DNA of 13,183 nucleotides from Pseudomonadota bacterium (GTDB lineage: Bacteria; Pseudomonadota; Alphaproteobacteria; Rhizobiales; Xanthobacteraceae): assembly GCA_023390695.1 (NCBI GenBank), contig JAEWCJ010000306.1:1-13183 (forward strand), read 5' to 3'. The position numbers and the translations under genes were made by a program. Below, piece by piece: positions 7,869 to 13,183 of the stretch. Under the pieces are notes generated by a model, which was not told the origin of the DNA, did not search any database, and saw nothing but the letters and a program-made list of their open reading frames with translations. The first letter of the stretch is position 1. The number at the start of each line of letters is the position of its first letter.

Positions 7869-8342
7869 ATGCCCGCATCCCTCAAGGAAGGCAGCCCGGC
7901 TCCCGCATTTACCCTGCCGCGCGACGGCGGGGGCGAGGTGTCGCTCTCCGAGTTCAAGGGCCGCAAGTTGGTCCTTTATTTCTATCCCAAGGCCGACACC
8001 GCCGGCTGCACCCGCGAAGCGACGGAGTTTTCCAGTCTCGCCAAGGCCTTCCACAAGGCCGGCACAGCAATCCTCGGCGTCTCCGCCGACCCGGTGAGAA
8101 AGCTGGACGCCTTTCGGGACAAACACGAGCTCGGCATTCCCCTCGCGACGGACGAAACCAAGAAGATTCTCAAGGCCTACGGGGTCTGGGTCGAGAAGTC
8201 GATGTATGGCCGCAAATTCATGGGGATCGCGCGGACGACCTTCCTGATCGGCTCGGACGGGAAAATCAGCCAGATCTGGCCCAAGGTGTCGGTCGCGGGT
8301 CATGCCGAAGAGGTTCTCGAAGCTGCGAAGGCACTCAAATAA
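7869..8342 (+). CDS. bcp: thioredoxin-dependent peroxiredoxin, BCP/PrxQ type
   Basis: Thiol peroxidase of the BCP (PrxQ) family that reduces hydrogen peroxide and organic hydroperoxides in the cytoplasm; 157 aa, the usual length. The N-terminus MPASLKEGSPAPAFTLP is typical. The peroxidatic Cys47 lies in FYPKADTAGCT, where most relatives have PGCT, with Thr44 and the later GIARTTFLIG Arg completing the active site. No other cysteine exists in the protein: the resolving Cys five residues on (E. coli Cys50) is absent, so recycling must be 1-Cys style, with the partner thiol supplied by thioredoxin, glutaredoxin or a low-molecular thiol. It is divergent from the AsmA-like gene and followed 92 bases later by the M23 gene on the same strand, with no clear terminator between. 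Confidence 0.93.
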   Translation: MPASLKEGSPAPAFTLPRDGGGEVSLSEFKGRKLVLYFYPKADTAGCTREATEFSSLAKAFHKAGTAILGVSADPVRKLDAFRDKHELGIPLATDETKKILKAYGVWVEKSMYGRKFMGIARTTFLIGSDGKISQIWPKVSVAGHAEEVLEAAKALK

Positions 8343-8370
8343 CCCTTATCGCACAAGTATTTGCGGAAAA

Positions 8371-8378
8371 TTAACCAT
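8371..8378 (+). promoter_or_regulatory. CtrA-like half site upstream of the M23 gene
   Basis: TTAACCAT, preceded by GGAAAA, lies 57 bases before the M23 start codon. TTAACCAT is the recurrent half-site form in CtrA-regulated promoters of alphaproteobacteria (full consensus TTAA-N7-TTAA). The second half site is not present at the expected spacing. The motif stands out in an otherwise GC-rich gap, but eight bases is weak evidence. Confidence 0.3.
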
Positions 8379-8434
8379 GGCTGGCTCAAATCGGCGCGTT
8401 CAATCCGGTCCCGCAGGTCCGGTCTGGAGCGTCG

Positions 8435-9877
8435 ATGTCCTACCGGTCCTCTTCCCACGACCCACGTCATGATCCGCGCCATCCGGCGCCCCATCACCCG
8501 GGGCATGGGCACCATCCTGCGCATGGATACGAATACGCCAGCGCCTATTATTCCCAAGGGGGTCCGGCGCCGGCAAAACAGCAGCAGCGCCCGCACGGCA
8601 TGCCGCATGCCGCGGCACCAGCGGCCGCGCCTGCCCCGCGCCGCCGCCGCAATGCCAGCGACTATACTCTCCTGCATGCCGGCCGGCAGGTCCGGCTAGG
8701 CCCCGTCGCCTTCTGGATCGTGGTCGGCACGCTGGTCGTCATGGCCGGCTGGACGCTCCTTACCGGCACCTATTTCGCGTTTCATGACGACGTCCTGAAG
8801 CGCCTGATCGCCCGTCAGGCCGAGATGCAATACGGCTATGAAGACCGCATCGCCGAATTGCGCGCCCAGCTCGACCGCATCACCAGCCGGCAATTGCTCG
8901 ACCAGGAGCAATTCGAGCAGAAGCTCGAGCAGCTCGTCCGCAAGCAGGCCACCCTCGAATCTCGCGCCTCGGCGCTGTCGGCCTTGCCGGACATGACGGT
9001 GACCGGCTCGATCCGGCAGCCGGCACGCGGGACTACCGATCCCACCCGGTCCGCCCCGCCGAAGCCATCGCCGATCAACGACACCGTCATTTTCCGCGCC
9101 CCGCCGGATCGCGAAGCACGTCTGGAATCGCGCACGACGGCGACGATGAATGCCCGCGCCGCCGCCAAAACCCGCGGCGGCGTCGAGGGCATGCTGGCGC
9201 GCATGCAGGATGCACTCGACCGCGTCGAGCAGAAGCAAACCTCGGCCCTCAACTCGCTGGAAGACGTCTACGATTCGCGCAGCCGGCGCATCCGCGGCGT
9301 CCTTGCCGATCTTGGTATCGATGCCGGCAAAGCGCCGCCGGCCTCCGGCGTGGGCGGCCCTTACGTTCCGGCCAATGCGCCGTCGCAAAGCTTCGAGCGA
9401 CAGCTCTACCGCATCAATGTGTCGCGCGCCCACGTCGAACGCCTCAACCGCACCTTGATGAACGTTCCCGTGCGCAAGCCGGTGGACGGCGATATCGATT
9501 TCTCCTCCGGCTTCGGGATGCGCGTCGATCCCTTCCTGAAAGGCCCGGCCATGCATACCGGGCTCGACATGCGCGGCGATCCTGGCGATCCGGTGCGGGC
9601 CACGGCCAACGGCAAGGTGGCCTTCGCCGGCACGAATGGCGGATACGGCAAGATGGTCGAACTCGACCACGGCAGCGGCCTGACCACGCGCTACGCGCAT
9701 TTGTCGGCCATCGATGTGAAGGTGGGACAGACGGTCAGAATCGGCCAGTTGATCGGGCGCATCGGTTCGACCGGCCGCTCAACCGGCCCGCATCTGCACT
9801 ACGAGACGCGCGTCAACGGCGATCCGGTCGACCCGCAAAAATACCTGCGCGCGGGTATCCGGCTCAGCGCGAACTAA
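8435..9877 (+). CDS. M23 family peptidoglycan endopeptidase, membrane-anchored
   Basis: Zinc metallo-endopeptidase of the lysostaphin/LytM type that cleaves peptidoglycan peptide crosslinks in the periplasm (480 aa). Order: a cytoplasmic His/Pro-rich tail (1-60, nine His in the first 30 residues), basic RRRR at 69-72, one transmembrane helix (about 90-113), coiled coil (about 118-185, QAEMQYGYEDRIAELRAQLDRI), a Pro-rich linker, a second helical stretch (250-290), and the M23 domain from about 348. Ligands and catalytic residues are all present: His374 and Asp378 in HTGLD, His422 in YAHLS, His453 and His455 in HLHYE, so it is not a degenerate EnvC/NlpD-like activator. ATG 8435 has GGAG at 8426-8429. 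Its substrate bond and partners are unknown. Confidence 0.93.
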   Translation: MSYRSSSHDPRHDPRHPAPHHPGHGHHPAHGYEYASAYYSQGGPAPAKQQQRPHGMPHAAAPAAAPAPRRRRNASDYTLLHAGRQVRLGPVAFWIVVGTLVVMAGWTLLTGTYFAFHDDVLKRLIARQAEMQYGYEDRIAELRAQLDRITSRQLLDQEQFEQKLEQLVRKQATLESRASALSALPDMTVTGSIRQPARGTTDPTRSAPPKPSPINDTVIFRAPPDREARLESRTTATMNARAAAKTRGGVEGMLARMQDALDRVEQKQTSALNSLEDVYDSRSRRIRGVLADLGIDAGKAPPASGVGGPYVPANAPSQSFERQLYRINVSRAHVERLNRTLMNVPVRKPVDGDIDFSSGFGMRVDPFLKGPAMHTGLDMRGDPGDPVRATANGKVAFAGTNGGYGKMVELDHGSGLTTRYAHLSAIDVKVGQTVRIGQLIGRIGSTGRSTGPHLHYETRVNGDPVDPQKYLRAGIRLSAN

Positions 9878-9945
9878 TCACAATAAATCTAGACGCACGA
9901 GGCGGCTTGCGCCTGTAATCTCCTGCTGTTTTGCAAACTGGCCTT

Positions 9946-9949
9946 GGAG
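9946..9949 (+). promoter_or_regulatory. ribosome-binding site before tandem ATGs of the DUF305 gene
   Basis: GGAG lies 4 bases before ATG 9954 and 7 before ATG 9957. The spacing favours 9957, which would shorten the protein by one Met. Confidence 0.45.
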
Positions 9950-9953
9950 ATAC

Positions 9954-10355
9954 ATGATGCCGCTTCTCTATTCGACAATCGCGCTGGCCGTCCTCGGCGC
10001 TCTGAGCACAACCACAGCTCGCGCCCATCATCACGAAGTGCAATTGGTGCAGTTGGCCCAGGCGCAACACCACCAGCATGGTGAAACATCTGCTGCGGCT
10101 TCCGCTTCCACCAAGGCCTACGAAGCTGCCAACGATAAAATGCACAAGGACATGGCCATCAAATATTCAGGCAATGCGGATGTCGATTTCGCGCGCAGCA
10201 TGATCCCGCATCATCAAGGCGCCATCGACATGGCGAAGGTCGCGCTTGCGCACGGCAAGGATCCGGAAATCCGCAAGCTCGCCGAAGAGATAATAAAGGC
10301 CCAGGAAGGCGAAATCGCCTGGATGCAGAATTGGCTGAAGAAAAACGCAAAATAG
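9954..10355 (+). CDS. exported DUF305 protein, His/Met-rich, probable metal binder
   Basis: Small periplasmic protein of the DUF305 family, a four-helix ferritin-like fold; one characterised member, cyanobacterial CopM, binds copper. The precursor is 133 aa. Residues 1-24 are a signal peptide (hydrophobic ALAVLGALS, likely cut after TARA), and the mature protein begins HHHE. A second His cluster HHQH (39-42) precedes a Ser/Ala linker. The domain (about 53-130) holds MHKDM (63-67), the signature FARSMIPHHQGAIDMAK (79-95) and EIAWMQNWL near the end. These His and Met residues make copper or another soft metal plausible, but no copper gene is adjacent, so that role is inference. The start is ATG 9954 or the in-frame ATG 9957. 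Next to it on the right is an unusually long gap. Confidence 0.9.
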   Translation: MMPLLYSTIALAVLGALSTTTARAHHHEVQLVQLAQAQHHQHGETSAAASASTKAYEAANDKMHKDMAIKYSGNADVDFARSMIPHHQGAIDMAKVALAHGKDPEIRKLAEEIIKAQEGEIAWMQNWLKKNAK

Positions 10356-10381
10356 CTTTTCCGCTCTGCAATCGAGGCGCC

Positions 10382-10408
10382 TGCGGCGATTCACAACATG
10401 TGGCCGCA
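10382..10408. repeat. two-part hairpin downstream of DUF305
   Basis: TGCGGC (10382-10387) pairs with GCCGCA (10403-10408). Inside, CACA (10392-10395) pairs with TGTG (10399-10402) around ACA, the two helices stacking on one side with a 4-base bulge (GATT) on the other. It lies 26 bases after the DUF305 stop and could serve as its 3' end; no T-run follows. Confidence 0.5.
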
Positions 10409-10447
10409 CCGGCCTTGACACCGGACATAAGCTCCAACACGCTTGAG

Positions 10448-10473
10448 GTGCCGTTCTTGAAAAAGAACGGCAC
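10448..10473. repeat. perfect 11-bp hairpin with GAAA loop
   Basis: GTGCCGTTCTT (10448-10458) and AAGAACGGCAC (10463-10473) pair exactly around GAAA, a GNRA-type tetraloop when read on the plus strand (TTTC on the minus). This favours plus-strand RNA as the functional form. It lacks a following T-tract, so a classical intrinsic terminator is not shown. Confidence 0.65.
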
Positions 10474-10501
10474 GCCGAACCACGGCGCATACCGGAGATC
10501 C

Positions 10502-10553
10502 GCGAAGCCGGTCACGCAAATTTTGTGAGCAAGATTTGATGACCGGCCTTCGC
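10502..10553. repeat. 52-base near-perfect long hairpin
   Basis: Outer stem: GCGAAGCCGGTCA (10502-10514) with TGACCGGcCTTCGC (10540-10553), 13 pairs with C10547 bulged. Inner stem: CAAATTTTG (10517-10525) with CAAGATTTG (10530-10538), 9 pairs including one T-G, loop TGAG. The two are joined by a small internal loop (CG/A). In all 22 pairs in 52 bases, the strongest structure in the window. Confidence 0.7.
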
Positions 10554-10589
10554 CAGAAGCCGGAGGTCTAGATGGAACCACCGATGCAC

Positions 10590-10615
10590 GTTGCCGCAAG
10601 GATCGTTGCGGCAAT
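10590..10615. repeat. 9-bp perfect hairpin
   Basis: TTGCCGCAA (10591-10599) and TTGCGGCAA (10606-10614) are exact reverse complements around GGATCG, with a closing G-T pair outside (10590/10615). Immediately downstream, CGTTCG (10616-10621) can pair with CGAACG (10645-10650), so structure continues. Confidence 0.55.
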
Positions 10616-10655
10616 CGTTCGGGCCACAGCGTAGCGGCTATCCGCGAACGGCATT

Positions 10656-10715
10656 CCGGGAGCGGCCCGCTCGGGGCGATATCAGTGAGGCAAGGCCCCA
10701 CGTCGGCGCTCCCGG
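10656..10715. repeat. nested long-range stem
   Basis: CCGGGAGC (10656-10663) pairs perfectly with GCTCCCGG (10708-10715). Within it GGGGC (10673-10677) pairs with GCCCC (10695-10699). Two nested helices separated by internal loops resemble a folded RNA more than a simple terminator. Confidence 0.5.
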
Positions 10716-10762
10716 CATGTATCTGGACAATACCTGCGAGCATGATTGCCGGGTGCAGCGCG

Positions 10763-10789
10763 CGCCGCGGTCAGACACGACGCGCGGCG
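10763..10789. terminator. GC-rich hairpin downstream of prfB
   Basis: CGCCGCG (10763-10769, with C10763 as the closing pair) and its complement at 10783-10789 form 7 pairs around 13 bases, 36 bases beyond the prfB stop in the direction of prfB transcription. No T-run follows, so termination is only a suggestion. Confidence 0.35.
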
Positions 10790-10824
10790 GATAACGGCGT
10801 CCTCAAGCGCGGCAGGATCGGAAA

Positions 10825-11956
10825 TTAATCCACGTCCACGACCTGGTCGGGGCCGCCGCCAAAGGCGCGCTGCGCCAGCGTCGCCTCCATGAACTGATCG
10901 AGATCGCCGTCCAGCACGCCGGCGGTATTGGAGGTGGACACGCCGGTGCGCAGATCCTTCACCATCTGATAGGGCTGCAACACATACGAGCGGATCTGGT
11001 GGCCCCAGCCGATATCGGTCTTGGCGGCGTTTTCGGCGGCCGCCTTCTCTTCCCGCTTCTTCAATTCCATTTCGTAGAGGCGCGCGCGGAGCATGTCCCA
11101 GGCCTGCGCCCGATTGCGGTGCTGCGAACGGTCGTTCTGGCAATAGACCACGATCCCCGTCGGCATATGAGTCATACGGATCGCGGATTCGGTCTTGTTG
11201 ACGTGCTGGCCGCCCGCACCCGACGCACGCAGCGTGTCGATCCGCACGTCTGATTCATTGATGTCGATCTGGATACGGTCGTCGATCACCGGATAGACCT
11301 GCACGCTGGCGAAAGACGTATGACGGCGCGCATTTGAATCGAACGGTGAAATTCTTACCAACCGGTGCACGCCGCTTTCGGTCTTGAGCCAGCCGAACGC
11401 ATTGCGGCCCTTGATCATCACCGTGGCCGACTTGATCCCCGCCTCTTCGCCTTCGGTCTCCTCCAGCCATTCGACCTTGAAGTCGTGCTGTTCGGCCCAG
11501 CGCGTATACATGCGCATCAGCATGCTGGCCCAGTCCTGGCTCTCGGTGCCGCCGGCGCCGGCATGCACTTCGAGATAGGTATCGAGCGCATCCGCCTCGC
11601 CCGACAGCAGCGCCTCGAGTTCGCGGCGCGCCGCGTCGGCCTTGAGCTTGCGCAGCCCCTCCTCGGCTTCCGCGATCACCGACTGATCGTTCTCGCTTTC
11701 ACCGAGTTCAAGCAGCGTGAGCTGGTCCTCCAGCTCCCCTTCGATGCGCCCGATCGACTTCAGTTGATCCTCGAGCGCATTGCGCTCCTGCATCACCTTG
11801 GAAGCGCGCTGCGGATCGTTCCAGAGTTCGGGGTCTTCCGCCTGCTTGTTCAGTTCGGCAAGGCGTAGATTTGCTGCATCGAGGTCAAAGATGCCTCCTC
11901 AGCAGCCCGACTGACCGCTTGATCTCTTCGACGACGCTTTCGACTTCCGCGCGCAT
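10825..11956 (-). CDS. prfB: peptide chain release factor 2 (programmed +1 frameshift)
   Basis: RF2 recognises UGA and UAA in the ribosomal A site and triggers peptide release. The gene is in two frames. ATG 11956 opens 23 codons ([23 protein letters not shown]) ending at CTT followed by an in-frame TGA (11885-11887). A +1 shift at CTT-TGA-C continues as GAC through 353 codons to the stop at 10825, giving 376 aa, the family length. In the joined protein the codon-recognition tripeptide SPF is at about 203-205 and the catalytic GGQ at about 248-250, matching E. coli RF2 within two residues. Taken without the shift, a GTG at 11796 gives a 323-aa product lacking the first helices. It lies downstream of mrcA on the same strand, an order common in Hyphomicrobiales, with hairpins between. 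No strong Shine-Dalgarno precedes ATG 11956. Confidence 0.96.
11884..11899 (-). promoter_or_regulatory. prfB +1 programmed frameshift signal
   Basis: On the minus strand: internal Shine-Dalgarno AGGAGG (11899-11894), three-base spacer CAT, slippery CTT (11890-11888), TGA (11887-11885) and C (11884). This is the E. coli arrangement (AGGGGG-TAT-CTT-TGA-C) with identical spacing and a full-match Shine-Dalgarno core. It makes RF2 synthesis autoregulated: when RF2 is scarce the ribosome pauses at UGA and slips +1 into the main frame; when RF2 is plentiful it terminates after 23 codons. Confidence 0.95.
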
Positions 11957-11981
11957 GACACCGTATCTGTGGACGAGTTCG

Positions 11982-11999
11982 GCAGCGGCGATCCGCTGC
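11982..11999 (-). promoter_or_regulatory. hairpin just upstream of prfB
   Basis: GCAGCGG (11982-11988) and CCGCTGC (11993-11999) pair perfectly around CGAT, ending 25 bases before the prfB start. In a mrcA read-through transcript or in the prfB leader it would form a compact stem; it may be a second terminator in tandem with the one at 12013-12041 or a leader structure. Confidence 0.4.
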
Positions 12000-12012
12000 G
12001 GCCCAAATAGAA

Positions 12013-12041
12013 GGAGCCGCCCGGATGTAGCGGGCGGCCCC
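12013..12041 (-). terminator. probable intrinsic terminator of mrcA
   Basis: GCCGCCCG (12016-12023) and CGGGCGGC (12031-12038) pair exactly around a 7-base loop. After an A/C mismatch GG (12013-12014) and CC (12040-12041) extend it. On the minus strand it starts 20 bases after the mrcA stop and is followed by TCCTTCTATTT, a pyrimidine- and T-rich tail, the best terminator-like context in the window. It implies prfB has its own promoter or depends on partial read-through. Confidence 0.65.
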
Positions 12042-12060
12042 TGCATTGGCAACGATTATG

Positions 12061-13183
12061 TCAGTAGAGACCGCCGGTGCCGGAGCGCACGGCGCGCCCG
12101 GATTCTTCCGGCACCGCGCCGAAATTGTAGCGGCCGTCGGCATCGGAATAGCCGATGACCGACGACGAATCCGGCGGCGCCGTTCCCGGCTTGAAGGCTT
12201 CGAGAATGACCCGCTCCGACCCCGGGCCAGCGCGCAGGCCGCTCTTGGCCTCGATGCGGATCAGCTTGATGCCGGCAGGCACGCGGAAGGGCACCGAAGG
12301 TTTCTCCGCCAGCGCCACTTTCAGGAATTCCTTGACGACCGGAGCGGCCATGTGGCCGCCGGTCATGCCGCGCCCGAGCGGCTTCGGCTTGTCGAATCCG
12401 AAATAGACACCGACGGCGAGATCGGGCGAGAAGCCGACGAACCAGACGTCCTTCTCGTCATTGGTGGTGCCGGTCTTGCCCGCGACCGGCTTGCCGACGT
12501 CGCGCACCACCGTCGCAGTGCCGCGCTGCACGACGCCTTCCATCATCGAGGTGATCTGATAGGCGGTCATCGGATCGATCACCTGCTCGCGGCGATCGAC
12601 CAGGGTCGGCTCGGGCTGGTTGGCCCAACGATCGGCACTGCAGCCGCGGCATTCGCGCTGGTCGTGCTTGTAAATGGTGTGGCCGTAGCGATCCTGAATG
12701 CGGTCGATGAGCGTCGGCTTGATGCGGCGCCCGCCATTGGCGAACATCGAATAGGCTGCGGTCATGCGCAGCACGGTGGTTTCGCCGGCACCGAGCGCGA
12801 AGGACAGATAGGGCGGCAGATCGTCATAGACGCCGAAGCGCTTCGCATATTCTGCGATCAGCGGCATGCCGACATCCTGCGCCAGCCGCACGGTCATGAC
12901 GTTGCGGGAATGCTCAATGCCGAAGCGGAGTGTCTGCGGGCCGTAATATTTACCGGTCGAATAGTTTTCGGGACGCCACACGCCAAGGCCCGGACCCTGG
13001 TCGATCTCGATCGGCGAATCCACCACGACGGTCGACGGCGTGTAACCGTTGTCGAGCGCGGCCGCATACACGAAAGGCTTGAACGACGAGCCCGGCTGGC
13101 GCAGCGCCTGCGTGGCGCGGTTGAACTTCGACTGGTCATAGGAGAAGCCGCCGACCATCGCGAGAACGCGGCCCGTATAGGGA
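12061..13183 (-). CDS. mrcA: penicillin-binding protein 1A, C-terminal part (5' end outside window)
   Basis: Bifunctional class A PBP that polymerises and crosslinks peptidoglycan in the periplasm. Only the transpeptidase half is visible; the frame is open to the last base (PYTGRVLAMVGG...), so the start lies to the right. Numbered from the internal Met at 13158: the SxxK motif SSFK (24-27, acylated Ser24) in LRQPGSSFKPF, SRN (84-86) in HSRNVMTV, and KTG (228-230) in AGKTGTTND, all intact. The glycosyltransferase domain and membrane anchor are beyond the window. An insertion between SRN and KTG contains CRGC (170-173), a two-cysteine motif that I have the impression is shared by rhizobial PBP1A. 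The C-terminal tail after KTG is Gly/Ser/Pro rich. The mrcA-prfB order is typical of the order. Confidence 0.95.
   Translation of the reverse strand, partial: PYTGRVLAMVGGFSYDQSKFNRATQALRQPGSSFKPFVYAAALDNGYTPSTVVVDSPIEIDQGPGLGVWRPENYSTGKYYGPQTLRFGIEHSRNVMTVRLAQDVGMPLIAEYAKRFGVYDDLPPYLSFALGAGETTVLRMTAAYSMFANGGRRIKPTLIDRIQDRYGHTIYKHDQRECRGCSADRWANQPEPTLVDRREQVIDPMTAYQITSMMEGVVQRGTATVVRDVGKPVAGKTGTTNDEKDVWFVGFSPDLAVGVYFGFDKPKPLGRGMTGGHMAAPVVKEFLKVALAEKPSVPFRVPAGIKLIRIEAKSGLRAGPGSERVILEAFKPGTAPPDSSSVIGYSDADGRYNFGAVPEESGRAVRSGTGGLY

Larger units (their letters stand above)
10356..10824. other. 469-base convergent gap rich in inverted repeats, no convincing gene
   Basis: Between the convergent stops of the DUF305 gene and prfB. 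Short frames on both strands give low-complexity translations with no family resemblance. The minus frame 10159-10743 (194 codons) overlaps the DUF305 gene and lacks domains. Six strong hairpins are present (10382-10408, 10448-10473, 10502-10553, 10590-10615, 10656-10715, 10763-10789). The other convergent gaps in this window are 41 and 98 bases, so this one is long. It may hold a small RNA, a composite dispersed repeat, or structured 3' ends; I recognise no known RNA family (not tmRNA, 6S, SRP RNA or RNase P by their core motifs). Confidence 0.7.

Noticed and set aside
9900..9914. Hairpin AGGCG/CGCCT after the M23 gene as a terminator
   Set aside because: Only 5 pairs and no T-tract; expected by chance in this composition.
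10159..10743. 194-codon minus-strand frame across the DUF305 gene and the structured gap
   Set aside because: It overlaps the DUF305 coding region antisense, has no ribosome-binding site or recognisable domain, and runs through several perfect hairpins. Segments such as GVPFFFKNGT arise from the 10448-10473 hairpin.
10356..10824. tmRNA, 6S RNA, SRP RNA, RNase P or a tRNA in the structured gap
   Set aside because: I looked for the tag-peptide codons, T-loop, GGAAG-type SRP loop and RNase P core sequences and found none.
1..13183. A defence, mobile or otherwise undescribed multi-gene system
   Set aside because: All the protein genes belong to known families, mostly housekeeping; there are no integrase, transposase, phage, toxin or CRISPR signals.

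Overview
The window is a GC-rich stretch of housekeeping chromosome, most likely from an alphaproteobacterium of the order Hyphomicrobiales (Bradyrhizobium/Rhodopseudomonas/Afipia-like). This rests on the appearance of the proteins (PBP1A, RF2, AsmA-like protein, M23 peptidase), on the mrcA-prfB order, and on an intergenic repeat resembling a family I recall as abundant in Bradyrhizobiaceae-type genomes. No database search was possible, so genus is not claimed. I see no phage, IS, CRISPR, toxin-antitoxin or defence genes, and no rRNA or tRNA.

Layout. 1-1526 (+): the 3' part of an alpha/beta hydrolase gene, then an M28 zinc peptidase with a membrane anchor, probably one transcript. 1568-2689 (-): anmK, convergent with the M28 gene and divergent from tyrS (2777-4030, +). 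4031-4128: a convergent gap with a perfect 12-bp hairpin and a dispersed-type palindromic repeat that runs into the stop codon of the next gene. 4129-7701 (-): a large AsmA-like/DUF3971 envelope protein. It diverges from a bcp-type peroxiredoxin gene (7869-8342, +), which is followed by an anchored M23 endopeptidase gene (8435-9877, +) and a small exported DUF305 gene (9954-10355, +). 10356-10824: a 469-base gap with no believable gene but many strong inverted repeats. 10825-11956 (-): prfB with an intact programmed +1 frameshift site. 12061-13183 (-): the 3' part of mrcA (PBP1A), upstream of prfB on the same strand and separated from it by a terminator-like hairpin.

How it fits together. Several genes concern the cell envelope: anmK recycles anhydro-MurNAc from peptidoglycan turnover, the M23 enzyme cleaves peptidoglycan crosslinks, PBP1A builds peptidoglycan, and the AsmA-like protein probably supports lipid traffic to the outer membrane. 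tyrS and prfB serve translation. The peroxiredoxin and the His-rich DUF305 protein suggest peroxide and metal (perhaps copper) handling. No undescribed multi-gene system is visible. The least explained sequence is the structured gap at 10356-10824; the best-supported special mechanism is the recoding site in prfB.
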